64,000 nucleotides of DNA from Prochlorothrix hollandica PCC 9006 = CALU 1027 (GCF_000332315.1 NZ_KB235933.1:683992-747991); one strand, 5' to 3'; numbered from the stretch's first letter, positions 10,013-18,652 are shown. The notes: generated by a model not told the origin, from the sequence alone. Numbers and translations are program-made.

Positions 10013-10060
10013 AGTCCCTCACCCTAAATCCCTCTCCCAGGGCGGGAGAGGGACTTTAGA
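10013..10060. repeat. Dispersed 'CTCACCCTAAATCCCTCTCCC' type repeat
   Basis: CCCTCACCCTAAATCCCTCT followed by CCCAGGGCGGGAGAGGGACTT forms an imperfect hairpin (CCTCTCCC/GGGAGAGG). Relatives lie near 503, 27130, 28599, 35925 and 40594 in both orientations. Here it sits between sbcC and the tail of the CRISPR operon, which converge, so it could act as a bidirectional stop, but there is no clear T-run. Confidence 0.6.
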
Positions 10061-10124
10061 CGCATTGGTTGCCCATCGCCTTACTCTGAACCGGGAAGGT
10101 TATCGGGTTCAATAACCCTAGAAT

Positions 10125-10838
10125 TTAATCTGCCAATTTCTTAAATTTAACGTGCTTTAGCTCATCATCTTTGATTTCAACCCAAACAAGTCCAGAGTCA
10201 GGAATTTTATCGTAGCGTTTCTGTTCCGCCTCAATAAACTCAATCGTGTCAACTCTATAGACCACCTCTTTCTTTTTAGAGGACTTCTTCTCCACTACCG
10301 TAGCCTGAAGTAATGCCCCCACCGATACATCTTGTCCCTGTGCCTTTAACTTTTCCCGCAACTGTTGCTTAGGATCAGCTATATTCTGTGCTAAAACCGG
10401 TTTTTGATGTGAATGTGGGGATTGAGACTCGGGGGGACTCTTATACTGACCTTGGTTACCTCGATCGTGCCCTCTCTCATCCCGGCTTTGATGATAAAAG
10501 GCCGCTAGGCGACTGGACCAGCCTAGTAGTTGCAACAACAGATCCCGATCTTCTCGGTAGGGTTTGAGATGTAAATCAAGGATTTCAGCTATTTTTAAGT
10601 AATATTTCTCAATATTTCCCCCATGACCAAAGCTATCCCCCTTTGTTCTCCAAATCTTCAGATAATTCCAAAGGTTACCCCCATGACCAAGAGACTGGTA
10701 ATAGCTCAAAACCTTCTTGAACTCTGTCAGTAAGCCTTTATCACTCTGTCCATAGCCTCGCTGCGCTTGGGCCAAATCAAAAGCAACAGTCTCTACTAAT
10801 TCCCATTCCTGGGCTGTAAGCTCCCGAAGTGGACTCAT
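10125..10838 (-). CDS. Unrecognised protein at the end of the CRISPR type III operon
   Basis: The protein has 237 residues and its ATG directly abuts the TAA of the upstream RAMP gene, so it is translationally linked to the Cas operon. Residues 1-130 are helical, with two similar GHGGN motifs (GHGGNLWNYLKIW near 52 and GHGGNIEKYYLKI near 72). A low-complexity linker follows (about 130-160, Ser/Pro/Gln/His). The C-terminal part (about 165-237) is charged and looks like a small beta-rich domain (VVYRVDTIEFIEAEQKRY). I do not recognise the family. The position suggests a subunit or accessory factor of the effector, perhaps small-subunit-like in its helical N-terminal part; this is inference. Confidence 0.75.
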   Translation of the reverse strand: MSPLRELTAQEWELVETVAFDLAQAQRGYGQSDKGLLTEFKKVLSYYQSLGHGGNLWNYLKIWRTKGDSFGHGGNIEKYYLKIAEILDLHLKPYREDRDLLLQLLGWSSRLAAFYHQSRDERGHDRGNQGQYKSPPESQSPHSHQKPVLAQNIADPKQQLREKLKAQGQDVSVGALLQATVVEKKSSKKKEVVYRVDTIEFIEAEQKRYDKIPDSGLVWVEIKDDELKHVKFKKLAD

Positions 10839-11966
10839 TTAGTATTGCTCCTTGGGTTGATAGTTAGTTTCAGTTAGGATGTGCGTCAGTTGCTGCAACT
10901 GTGGGCCGAGGACATAGTTAGACTGTTTGGCGGCGGCCATACAGCGCTGCTGAAACTGCCGTAAACCCTCCCCGGTCAGTGATCCTGGTTGCTGGGCATA
11001 GGTGCGGTAGCGATCGATCACAGTCTGTGAAGGCGATCCCTCTCCCGCTAGGGCAGTCCATTCCGTCACCTGCACCGTCAAATTCCCAAACCCCACAGGC
11101 TTCCCACTCCCCAGCCGCAGTTTCCAGGGCTGATCCAAATTTTCTAGCCCTAAGGCCAGCAACAGCGCTCCTATTTCCTGTTCCGAGAGGTTGGTAACCC
11201 TCAAACTGGTTTTGAACTGATAACCGGGTTTGGCTGTTTGGGTAGGAATATTCTTTTTATTTTCCGGCACGGTTTCGGTGGTCGAGACATAAAACTTCCG
11301 ACCTGTCACCTGTTGCTGGCCATTGTCATAGGCTTGATAGGCGGGCTGGGGAGACTTCAATGTGGGCATATAGCTGGTTGTCACCTGCCCCGTGCCCACC
11401 GCTTCACTAAAACAGGCTAATCCCTGCCAGCCCATGGTTCCAAAGACCCGACAGGCCGGACAGAGACGACTGTTGCGCTTATCTTGTAGTGTTTGTTCTG
11501 GAGAAACCTTGACTGCGCCACACTTGGCTAGCTCTGAGGCAACGTGCAGCGTCTTTTTGCTGGTTGTTTTGGCTTGGGGTAACCCTAGGCAACTGGCTGT
11601 AATGGCTTCAAAGGCCGATCGCACCACCCCTTTGAGGGAGCTACCGGGAATTAAAAGCTGGCGATCGCGCTGTATTGCTGTTTTAACCAGAGGTTCCTTG
11701 AGACCCACATCAGTGCCTAGGGCAATAATTCCTGAAGCTACCAAAGTAGCCGTTTCCACGTTTAAGGTGAGGGAGAGTATACCTGTGTAGCGTTGGTGAT
11801 CAAAGCATTCTTGCCCAGCCGTGACCGGTTGTTTTTTGGCCCGATCGGGTAAGCTAACAAAACGGTAGGGCTTATCTGCGGGACTGGTTTGAAGATTTGG
11901 GGGCATGGGAGTTGTTCCTCGCGATCGCATAGTTTGGGTGGGGGAAACGGTTAATGGAGGCTGCAT
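10839..11966 (-). CDS. RAMP-superfamily Cas7-like protein, TIGR03986-like
   Basis: The protein has 375 residues. After a Pro-rich leader, residues about 33-75 (KPYRFVSLPDRA ... YTGILSLTLNVETA) resemble the start of TIGR03986 CRISPR RAMP proteins. The RAMP core has LIPGSSLKGVVRSAFE near residue 110, a CPACRVFG motif near 170 (possible zinc site with other Cys) and the Gly-rich loop LGSGKPVGFGN near 295. In the loop where Csm3-type subunits have a catalytic Asp, this protein has LKEPLVK, so RNA cleavage at this subunit is doubtful. The start could be M13 or M21 instead. It is expected to be part of the crRNA-binding backbone or cap of the complex. Confidence 0.8.
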   Translation of the reverse strand: MQPPLTVSPTQTMRSRGTTPMPPNLQTSPADKPYRFVSLPDRAKKQPVTAGQECFDHQRYTGILSLTLNVETATLVASGIIALGTDVGLKEPLVKTAIQRDRQLLIPGSSLKGVVRSAFEAITASCLGLPQAKTTSKKTLHVASELAKCGAVKVSPEQTLQDKRNSRLCPACRVFGTMGWQGLACFSEAVGTGQVTTSYMPTLKSPQPAYQAYDNGQQQVTGRKFYVSTTETVPENKKNIPTQTAKPGYQFKTSLRVTNLSEQEIGALLLALGLENLDQPWKLRLGSGKPVGFGNLTVQVTEWTALAGEGSPSQTVIDRYRTYAQQPGSLTGEGLRQFQQRCMAAAKQSNYVLGPQLQQLTHILTETNYQPKEQY

Positions 11967-11996
11967 TGGGCGCGGAAACCACGCCCCTACAATGGT

Positions 11997-12512
11997 TTAG
12001 ACCTGGGAGACAAGGGCGACAAAATGGGTGATTCCCGTGTTCTTATGGATAAAATGGCGCTGTCGCAGCGATTTTGGATCCAACTCTGGGGAAACTATAA
12101 ACCCTTTGGGGAAGCGAGTTCCCTCACTGCCGCCCTCCTGGGGTAGCACTGCGTTATAGTCCACCGTTTTCCAGGGAATTACGGCTTGATGCTCCTGAAG
12201 CGGGGTAAACCCAGGGAAAGGGGTCTCACTGTCCGCCCGTCCTAACAGCAACAAATGATACTGGGGCGGCTTCTGGGCGAGACGACGCGATCGCCGCTCC
12301 CAGCGCAACTCCAAACTCTGGGTAAATACCTGCCCTACCGGACTGAGACCTTTGGGTAAATACTGGGTCTCAAAGGTGGACTGATCGATCAAGCCACTGA
12401 CCCGGTGATGCCAGCGCAGGAAATAGTAGGGCGAAAAATTCCCTAATGGCTTGAGAGTTGCCAAAACCGTTTCTGGGTCGTCCACCAATTGCCATCCCAC
12501 AAATCCATTCAT
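11997..12512 (-). CDS. csx19: Csx19-like (TIGR03984-type) type III-D protein
   Basis: The protein has 171 residues and its ATG overlaps the TGA of the upstream Cas7 gene by four bases, so the two are translationally coupled. The central pattern GQVFTQSLELRWERR ... YHLLLLGRAD matches what I know of the Csx19/TIGR03984 family, in which an 'xVFxxxxElRWxR' strand is followed by a 'LLGE'-type strand. Csx19 is a characteristic accessory subunit of type III-D effector complexes. No catalytic motif is evident. The assignment rests on pattern memory plus context, not on a search. Confidence 0.6.
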   Translation of the reverse strand: MNGFVGWQLVDDPETVLATLKPLGNFSPYYFLRWHHRVSGLIDQSTFETQYLPKGLSPVGQVFTQSLELRWERRSRRLAQKPPQYHLLLLGRADSETPFPGFTPLQEHQAVIPWKTVDYNAVLPQEGGSEGTRFPKGFIVSPELDPKSLRQRHFIHKNTGITHFVALVSQV

Positions 12513-13459
12513 GCCGCTTTCTCCTCTGACAAAACTATACTCCAGGACTTGACGGCTAGCCCAAACAACGTTTTGACGAGTACCTCTCCGCTCCAGACCT
12601 GTTCCACCCCAAACCCTAAATCCATCGATTTAGCTCCAACGGGGGTTTCCGTTTGGCGATCGGGCTTGGGAAATCCATACTCCCCGGCTTCAGCCGCCGT
12701 CAGAAACTCTCCTGCTCCCAACAGCGTCCGATATTCCCAGCGTTTCTCGGCATTCCCCAAAAGCTGAAACTCGCTGTTTCTTTCCTCCCGAATACAGCCC
12801 GGATAGGCCACCGTTGCTTTCTCCAACGTCACCGACACCAACCCCAACCCCCGCGACTTGGCAAAGCCCAAACTAAACCAGCCTTCCTCCAAATCCCGCA
12901 GCACCAAGCCGATTAAGCCCAACTGAGCTAGGCTAAAGTTCTTCAGGTGGATTTTTGTCTTAAATTGGCCCCCGGTGCAGACTTGGAACTGAAAAAGACT
13001 CCCTCCCGCCGTCGAGCCGAAGACCCGATCGATGGCCACCCCATTGCGCTCCTCTAGTTGCACCTCCCCCACCGGGTAGGCATCTTCCACCCGAAACCGG
13101 CTAGCCATCTCCGTACTGCCAAAAATTTGCTCCGTAAAAGAAGAGAACTGATAGATTTTCTCCGCTTTGTTTTTTTTAACCGCTTGTTGTAGGGGATCAT
13201 TTGCCCACAATCCCAAACCGGCACCATTCGGTTTTTCACCGCCAACTGTGCGCACAATCCGCTCGGCATGGGCACGAATCGCTCCCTTGAGGCTGCTGCC
13301 CGGTAAATAAATACAGCGCTGGCCCCCGTGGTAGGTTTCCACAAACTCCATGTCCGGCTTGGTGGGGTCTGCCCCCTGTTTGCCAGACTTAATCAGGATC
13401 GGTCCCTGGGGACTGAGGGACAATTCGATCGTGCAATGGTTCACTAATTTATTGTGCAT
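12509..13459 (-). CDS. Cas7-family RAMP protein (Csm3-like), backbone subunit
   Basis: The protein has 316 residues. An RRM-like RAMP fold is indicated by YLPGSSLKGAIRAHAERI near residue 52, a thumb-like segment EQIFGSTEMASRFRVEDA, RNGVAIDRVFGSTAGG (a motif of III-D Csm3-type subunits) and the Gly-rich loop LGFAKSRGLGLV near 197. The loop before the PGSSLKG motif contains GADPTKPDMEFV, where an Asp could act as the target-RNA cleavage residue. About 45 bp upstream a short duplicated TTAAGACGATTAA sequence and a MITE separate it from the preceding Cas7 gene, so it may have its own promoter. Confidence 0.88.
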   Translation of the reverse strand: MHNKLVNHCTIELSLSPQGPILIKSGKQGADPTKPDMEFVETYHGGQRCIYLPGSSLKGAIRAHAERIVRTVGGEKPNGAGLGLWANDPLQQAVKKNKAEKIYQFSSFTEQIFGSTEMASRFRVEDAYPVGEVQLEERNGVAIDRVFGSTAGGSLFQFQVCTGGQFKTKIHLKNFSLAQLGLIGLVLRDLEEGWFSLGFAKSRGLGLVSVTLEKATVAYPGCIREERNSEFQLLGNAEKRWEYRTLLGAGEFLTAAEAGEYGFPKPDRQTETPVGAKSMDLGFGVEQVWSGEVLVKTLFGLAVKSWSIVLSEEKAA

Positions 13460-13504
13460 AACACACCTCTTAAGACGATTAAGTTAAGACGATTAAGGCC
13501 ATAC

Positions 13505-13607
13505 TACAGCAGTCCTAAATGGGTCGTGTGGTGTTCGACCTCCGGGCGCGCACCACCCAAGGGGTTTCAGGGATCGAGATCCTTACAACTGATTTAGGGT
13601 TGCTGTA
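13505..13607. mobile_element. MITE-like palindromic element, family 1, copy 1 (inside the cas operon)
   Basis: This 103-bp element runs from TACAGCAGTCCTAAAT to ATTTAGGGTTGCTGTA, 16-bp terminal inverted repeats with two mismatches. The centre (GTGTGGTG ... CGCACCAC) is also palindromic. The same element recurs at 23790, 40348 and 45872. Here it overlaps the 3' end of the upstream Cas7 gene and supplies that gene's last codons and stop. Confidence 0.85.
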
Positions 13608-14479
13608 TTAATGAAATCACCTTTAATCTTGTCCATGAGGGCTTGCGCCCACAACTCTCGATAGATTTCGATGTCTGCATCACTCTTGGCATAGATGTCT
13701 GCATCACTCTTAGCATATCGAGCTTGCTGCTGGTTCACTAAAGCTTGGAGATAGGTCAGTAGGTCGTCTTTCTGGCTATCAAACCACCAAAAATCATCTA
13801 TTTTGAGCTTTACGACTCCCAATCCCCGCGATCGACCGCCCCCTAGGGGAATTTGCTCCTGCTCAAATTGGCTTAAGCCCAGGACTAACAAGCCTAGCTC
13901 CCATTCTTCGGCATTTTCGACGATGATTTTGACCTTGAAGGGGGTGCCGGGGGGGACGACTTGGAAGTTGTAGAGTTTGTCGGCGGTTTCGGTGTCTCGA
14001 TCGATGGCGACCCCATCCCGCTCCTGGTATTGCCCAAACCATGCCCCATCCTGCACCAACAGATCCCGCACTTGGAATTTGCTGGCTAGCCAGGGGGAGC
14101 CAAATAGGGCAGAAATGCGATCGGTTCCCTTCAAAATGTCGTCAGTGAGGGCTTGATCCTTTTGTTTATGTTCTTTTTGTTTATGTTCTTTTTTGAGGGC
14201 AGTTATCTCCTGCGCAGTGATGGACCATTCTTTTTCGTTGCTGGGGTCGGCCACTTTGTGACGGTTGTTCCCATAGATGCCCCGTAGGAAGCTTTCGAGG
14301 CGCGATCGCAGGGCACCTTTGAAGCTGGATCCGGGAATAAAGGGGTGTCCTAGGGCATCTTTGACAACGGGAATGTCGGAGCCGATGGGTTCGGTCGATC
14401 GGCCTGCCCCAATCCGTAGGGCGGTGACGGTGGTCAGGGTGCCGTTGAGTTCAAGGCGACTAGTAAAGGTATCAAACAT
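13583..14479 (-). CDS. Cas7-family RAMP protein (Csm3-like) with MITE-derived C-terminus
   Basis: Start ATG 14479 (MFDTFTSRLEL) is chosen because the RAMP fold begins there; in-frame ATGs at 14512 and 14554 are possible, and the last would overlap the upstream gene. Motifs are LRIGAGRSTEPIGSDIPVVK, with the Asp expected for target-RNA cleavage, FIPGSSFKGALRSRLESFL, RDGVAIDRDTETA and the Gly-rich loop LGGGRSRGLGVVKL. Two in-frame duplications are visible: KEHKQKEHKQK and YAKSDADIYAKSDADIE. The last residues (TATLNQL) and the TAA lie inside the family-1 MITE, so the native C-terminus has been replaced or extended. Confidence 0.88.
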   Translation of the reverse strand: MFDTFTSRLELNGTLTTVTALRIGAGRSTEPIGSDIPVVKDALGHPFIPGSSFKGALRSRLESFLRGIYGNNRHKVADPSNEKEWSITAQEITALKKEHKQKEHKQKDQALTDDILKGTDRISALFGSPWLASKFQVRDLLVQDGAWFGQYQERDGVAIDRDTETADKLYNFQVVPPGTPFKVKIIVENAEEWELGLLVLGLSQFEQEQIPLGGGRSRGLGVVKLKIDDFWWFDSQKDDLLTYLQALVNQQQARYAKSDADIYAKSDADIEIYRELWAQALMDKIKGDFINTATLNQL

Positions 14480-14526
14480 GAGCGGAAACAGTTTATAGAG
14501 GATAGGAACCATGTCAGGGAATTGTT

Positions 14527-15987
14527 CTAGACTATCTCTTCCACAAAGATACAATCATTCCAATAGGCTTGGTTCTCAGGCTGAATAGTTTTAAAGATGT
14601 CCACCAAACTTTCCACTAGTGTCTTGAAGCTCATGAATGAATTATCATTCAAGGGCTTAAAGCCATGGGCAAAGATACTATTGTTCCGTATATTTACCTG
14701 ATTAGTGATTCTGTTGAGATCTTGATCAATGGCTAAAGGATCATCAAGAGCTTTCAGCAACTTGTATCCATTGATTAAGTCAATAATATTTGGCAACTCA
14801 GTCATATTCTCAGGCTTAACTCCTTTTTTAGATGTAGATAAACCACAAGTAATGTATTTTTCTAGCAATGAATCTGAGCTGATTTTATTTTGTAACTGAC
14901 TATTATTATAGTCAGGACATTTAGTATCCAGACCATAAGTACTAAGACGTTGCTGACTTAGTAATTCTAGTAAACGATACCAAAGTAAGGTTGCAACATC
15001 TCGTTTACCACGCTTCTCCTGACGAATTGCACAAGCACGTAGTGTTCCCATTAAAGGTAGATAGAGATTTGGTTTACTTAAAGCTACTGTTTTATTTTCT
15101 CCCAATTCATTCAAGGATAGGTCTAGATTCTCTAAGGTTTGAATCTGTTGCTCTAGAATCGTTGGGTAAGATGACAAGATAGTAGAATCAGTTTTAAGGC
15201 GTAAATATCGTTGAAGACAATCCTTTGATAGTCGAAGATCAGTTACTGAATCTTTTATTTTTAGATCATCCCAGTGCGCATAAGCAGAGCAAAGTAATGC
15301 CAGTGGTTTATAGCGATCGGGTGTAGATGTTTTGTGTTCTAAATTCTCTAGAATTATTTTTGAACTGCTATAGTCTAGCTGTCGAAATAAAGCTTGAGCC
15401 TTAGTAAATTCAAGATCTCCAAAGACATCATACGGGTTGTCTAATAGAATTAAGGACTCACTGCCCGGATTAGGCTTACGCAGTATTGTGTTATAGTCAG
15501 AACTAACATATACTAAATCGGCTCCAATTAGGTTACCTGCAAGAGTACAACCTGCAACCATTGCTTTGGTTCCACCGGTTGGATCCACTGCAATGCGTGT
15601 GGGTCTTTCCCACTTCTCATAGACTTCACGAATCTTTTGATAGATATTCTGAAGTCGAGTCTCACTGATTTCAGCCATTTCAATTTGGCTGGCCTTGAGA
15701 TTTGCCTCATCTATAATTCGATCAAGGAGTTTTTTAGACTCAGCCGTATATAGTAGGCAAACTTGAGTTGGCCTGAAGGTTAGAACTGACAAAATAATTG
15801 GTTCGGGAGATAGACCAACGCTCAAAATTAGACAGTCATAGGCTTGAGGATGTTTTTGTTGCTCCCGTGGAATGACATATTCTTTTAGGGCAGGAAAAAC
15901 ATGATTATCATAAAATTGACTTCGTTCTTCACTATTATTTAGAGACTGCCATTGCTCTATGACCTGATCTAAAGCAGTACGATCCAT
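14527..15987 (-). CDS. csm6: Csm6-like CARF-HEPN ribonuclease (TIGR02710-type)
   Basis: The protein has 486 residues. The N-terminal CARF domain is marked by LILSVGLSPEPIILSVL (about 53-69) and DPTGGTKAM (135-143), the conserved ligand-binding turn. The middle is helical. The C-terminal HEPN domain has the R-x6-H ribonuclease motif RNNSIFAH (Arg434 to His441). In this family the CARF dimer binds cyclic oligoadenylate made by Cas10 and activates HEPN cleavage of RNA. The gene is clearly more AT-rich than its neighbours, like the next gene upstream, which hints at a separate origin within the locus. The 3' end leaves 47 bases before the next Cas7 start. Confidence 0.85.
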   Translation of the reverse strand: MDRTALDQVIEQWQSLNNSEERSQFYDNHVFPALKEYVIPREQQKHPQAYDCLILSVGLSPEPIILSVLTFRPTQVCLLYTAESKKLLDRIIDEANLKASQIEMAEISETRLQNIYQKIREVYEKWERPTRIAVDPTGGTKAMVAGCTLAGNLIGADLVYVSSDYNTILRKPNPGSESLILLDNPYDVFGDLEFTKAQALFRQLDYSSSKIILENLEHKTSTPDRYKPLALLCSAYAHWDDLKIKDSVTDLRLSKDCLQRYLRLKTDSTILSSYPTILEQQIQTLENLDLSLNELGENKTVALSKPNLYLPLMGTLRACAIRQEKRGKRDVATLLWYRLLELLSQQRLSTYGLDTKCPDYNNSQLQNKISSDSLLEKYITCGLSTSKKGVKPENMTELPNIIDLINGYKLLKALDDPLAIDQDLNRITNQVNIRNNSIFAHGFKPLNDNSFMSFKTLVESLVDIFKTIQPENQAYWNDCIFVEEIV

Positions 15988-16029
15988 GATTGACTCCTAT
16001 TGTATAAATTTAGATTGAGCATAGACTTT

Positions 16030-16539
16030 CTATCGGGAACTTTCACCAATTAAAGCTGTATGCTCTCGCGCCAAGTAACCTAAGTAGAGCTGTGCTAGTT
16101 TTAGGTGGGCTTCCTTCTCTAAACGATCCTGCTCTAACTTCAGATACTCTTGAATAGTTTGCTGGGCATCCTGGTTAGTTTTAACTAAAGTAGATTGAAG
16201 ATCCTGAAAAATAGTCTTTGCATTGATCTTTAGATTGTCAAGCCTTGCTACCAGTTCTTTAGAAAAAGCCCCTTTACCATCTTTCCAGATTGCACTAGAA
16301 CCCTTCCTACCAACTTGGTAGCGGATATAGTTCTTGATAACTTCTAAGCTGCTTCCTGGCTCAGTAGCTACAGTTAACACATTCCGAAAAGGAGACTTTT
16401 CCTTTGTATCCTGAGCAATCTTAAAGTCCTTTGCAAGCTTTGTAATTTGCTCCAGGATGGTGTCTAAATGCTGTCCCATGATCTGAGTTGTGAGCAGGTC
16501 AACGCGGCGTTGAATTTCGATAGGTGTCAGTTCGCTCAT
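16030..16539 (-). CDS. Small helical protein in the type III operon, candidate Cas11-like small subunit
   Basis: The protein has 169 residues and its ATG overlaps the csx10 stop by four bases (ATGA), so it is coupled to Csx10 translation. It is predicted to be almost wholly alpha-helical, with a central segment SSLEVIKNYIRYQVGRKG that is basic and a C-terminal coiled-coil-like helix rich in Glu, Lys and Leu. The size, helical nature and place beside the Cas5/Cas10 genes fit a Cas11 (Csm2/Cmr5-type) subunit, but I do not recognise the family and cannot confirm it. Base composition is AT-rich, like the adjoining Csm6-like gene. Confidence 0.75.
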   Translation of the reverse strand: MSELTPIEIQRRVDLLTTQIMGQHLDTILEQITKLAKDFKIAQDTKEKSPFRNVLTVATEPGSSLEVIKNYIRYQVGRKGSSAIWKDGKGAFSKELVARLDNLKINAKTIFQDLQSTLVKTNQDAQQTIQEYLKLEQDRLEKEAHLKLAQLYLGYLAREHTALIGESSR

Positions 16540-17873
16540 ACAGCGTTCTCCTGAAAAATGGTGTGAAACGGACTACAAACTTGAACTTGGCCGAAGCCCT
16601 CGGTGGTACGCTCCCCCACACCGAGCCACTCCAGGCGCTCCAGAGCCGGAAGCCAGCGATCGTCAAACCCCTCCTGCGGAACACTGAAGAAAAACACCGA
16701 GCCGCTATTCGTCACCAGATCCACATCCTTCATCAGTCCCCAGGCCGCATTCCAGCCCGATCGATAGTCATGGCTGGTATACACACCACACAGTTGCACA
16801 TCATGGTCTAGCATCCCTTCAATCCCCAGCATCTCCACCAGCATCGCCTCAGAAATCACCGTCGTTCTGCGCCACGGATCCCACAAAATGGCATCAGACT
16901 GGAGATCGAGGCTAAAAAAGGTGCGATCTGGATCCAGCGCATCCTTATCCTTGACCTTGAGACCAAACGCATCAGCCCACTCGCCATAGCGCTTCACCAA
17001 AGCCTTGTTAAAATCCCGATGGCGAGCTTGCAGAGAATTTGTTAGATCTTTAGACCCTTGGTTGGCTAGCTCAACCTTTAAGCAGACCTTACCCAGTCCC
17101 CGCGATCGGGACCCCCCTAAGTAAAGCACCTTCAGGTCACTCAAATATTCTTGTAAATTCTTAAGGAGCTTCTCATTATTAGAATAGACCTGACTTTTAA
17201 GAACCGTGGGATTAAGTTGCTTTTTAGCATTTTGATTCGGTTTTTCGTCATTTTTGGCTAACTGAACCTCATTTAAGACTTCAATACTGTAGAGAATTTC
17301 ATCCTCCGCCGTGGCTCGTCGTCGATTAATCCCCACCCGCGTTAGTAGTCGCGTTTCCAGGGATACTGACTCATAGGTTTGATGGGATTTAACCCCATAG
17401 AACCCCAAAAATTGTTCAACGCGATCGTTTTTACGATCCACCGGGTCATAGACCAAGCCCAACCGCTCTGTACAGAAGCGATCGATCAACGTATCAAACA
17501 CCCCCAGATTCTCAGGATCATCAGGCTTCGTCTTAAAGCCCGGTTTTGCCTTAGAACTGACCGCTGTAGCCGGTAAGACCCCACAGCGCTCCACCTTCTG
17601 GGGATTATCCGTCCAGGAGTCTTGCTGGGGCAGTGTGGGATAGGCATGGGTGAAAATTACCGCCTCATCCGCCGTGAACAGCTTCGTAAAATCGCCACCG
17701 GGATCCTCGTCAGAATTGGCTTGGTGAGATTGGCGGAGTAGTTGCCCCGCGATCGTCCCCCGCAGCACTGTTCCCGGTACATACCGCTCCACCTCACTCA
17801 TCGAACCCCCCGGTTTCTGGCGACCCACGGCTAAAGGAGCTTTTAAGGTCAACGTTAACTCTAGTTTATTCAT
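16536..17873 (-). CDS. csx10: Csx10, type III-D Cas5-like RAMP protein
   Basis: Start ATG 17873 (MNKLELTLTLKAPLAVG) is chosen: GGGAGAG precedes it by about 7 bases and the preceding stop TAA lies just upstream. Csx10 hallmarks are RYVPGTVLRGTIAGQLLR near residue 31, a long insert, RVGINRRRATAEDEILYS near 205 and the Gly-rich loop YLGGSRSRGLGKV near 252. The length of 445 residues fits. Csx10 is the Cas5 component of III-D complexes and should hold the 5' handle of the crRNA next to Cas10. The family-typical C-terminal half (about 310-445) ends with GERTTEGFGQVQV, a second glycine-loop element. Confidence 0.9.
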   Translation of the reverse strand: MNKLELTLTLKAPLAVGRQKPGGSMSEVERYVPGTVLRGTIAGQLLRQSHQANSDEDPGGDFTKLFTADEAVIFTHAYPTLPQQDSWTDNPQKVERCGVLPATAVSSKAKPGFKTKPDDPENLGVFDTLIDRFCTERLGLVYDPVDRKNDRVEQFLGFYGVKSHQTYESVSLETRLLTRVGINRRRATAEDEILYSIEVLNEVQLAKNDEKPNQNAKKQLNPTVLKSQVYSNNEKLLKNLQEYLSDLKVLYLGGSRSRGLGKVCLKVELANQGSKDLTNSLQARHRDFNKALVKRYGEWADAFGLKVKDKDALDPDRTFFSLDLQSDAILWDPWRRTTVISEAMLVEMLGIEGMLDHDVQLCGVYTSHDYRSGWNAAWGLMKDVDLVTNSGSVFFFSVPQEGFDDRWLPALERLEWLGVGERTTEGFGQVQVCSPFHTIFQENAV

Positions 17874-17875
17874 GT

Positions 17876-18652
17876 TTACTGCTCTCCCTTCAGTTTCTGC
17901 CACTGTTCCGCACTGGGTTTGAGTTTATCAACGTTACCAACCGTCCAGGTCACCCAGCCCAGTCCCACCGATTTGCTACCACCCAGCGCATGGATTTGGT
18001 ATAAAGCGCTGAGCAGCAGCGGTAAAGCCTCCTCCGGTGCGTCAGACGGGAGGAATAACGTCCCCTTAAACATCAAATCGGCATGGGGGGGAGACGTTTC
18101 CAGAAAATACAGTTTTTGATCCTCTGCGGTGCCCCGTTGCCGGTTAAGGGTCACCCCAGGCCGCAGGACTTCCGGTAACAACGCTGGCTCCACCTCACAG
18201 ACCAAATCCTCCGCGATCAGCCGAGAGGGGAGAACCGGATTGCCAAAAATCTGGCAAATCAGACAGTGGTGCTTGGGATAGTTCGGAACCTGATAGTCAG
18301 GCCGCTCAAATATCTGCAGATCGGAGAGATCCGAGGAGAGATCCGCCCACTGGGGGCATAGGTTTTCCGCACGGGGTGACTGACACACGGGCCAACCCAG
18401 GGCACGGGCCAACCGTTCGCAGCCATGGCGCAACCGCCCCTTCAGTTGGGAAGCGGGAATCACCAACTGCCCCCTGCCATTGCGCACGATCGGCTTATCG
18501 GCCAAGGACCCACTGGATCCCCCAGCCCCCACGCAGAGGGCTGTTTCTACGGTGGCGGTGAGGTCGATCGGCTGGCCGTAAAAGGGGTTGGAGTCCGTGG
18601 TGGAGTCCGTGGTGGAGTCCGTGACCGGTATTAAATTCCTGAGTCTAATCAT
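17876..18652 (-). CDS. Cas7-family RAMP protein (Csm3-like) coupled to cas10
   Basis: Start ATG 18652 is chosen because ATGA overlaps the cas10 stop, a classical coupling arrangement; the longer frame to 18721 would lie inside cas10. The 258-residue product begins MIRLRNLIPV, followed by a duplicated TDSTTDSTTDS tract encoded by 12-bp repeats. The RAMP core has CVGAGGSSGSLADKPIVRN (an Asp at the cleavage-loop position), VIPASQLKGRLRHGCERLA, a HHCLICQIFG cysteine motif (possible zinc site) and the loop ALGGSKSVGLGWV. It is expected to be one of several non-identical backbone subunits. Confidence 0.88.
   Translation of the reverse strand: MIRLRNLIPVTDSTTDSTTDSNPFYGQPIDLTATVETALCVGAGGSSGSLADKPIVRNGRGQLVIPASQLKGRLRHGCERLARALGWPVCQSPRAENLCPQWADLSSDLSDLQIFERPDYQVPNYPKHHCLICQIFGNPVLPSRLIAEDLVCEVEPALLPEVLRPGVTLNRQRGTAEDQKLYFLETSPPHADLMFKGTLFLPSDAPEEALPLLLSALYQIHALGGSKSVGLGWVTWTVGNVDKLKPSAEQWQKLKGEQ

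Noticed and set aside
10839..11966. Considered a catalytic Csm3-like Cas7
   Set aside because: The loop before the PGSSLKG motif reads LKEPLVK without the expected Asp, and the Cys motif and N-terminus fit the TIGR03986-like group better.
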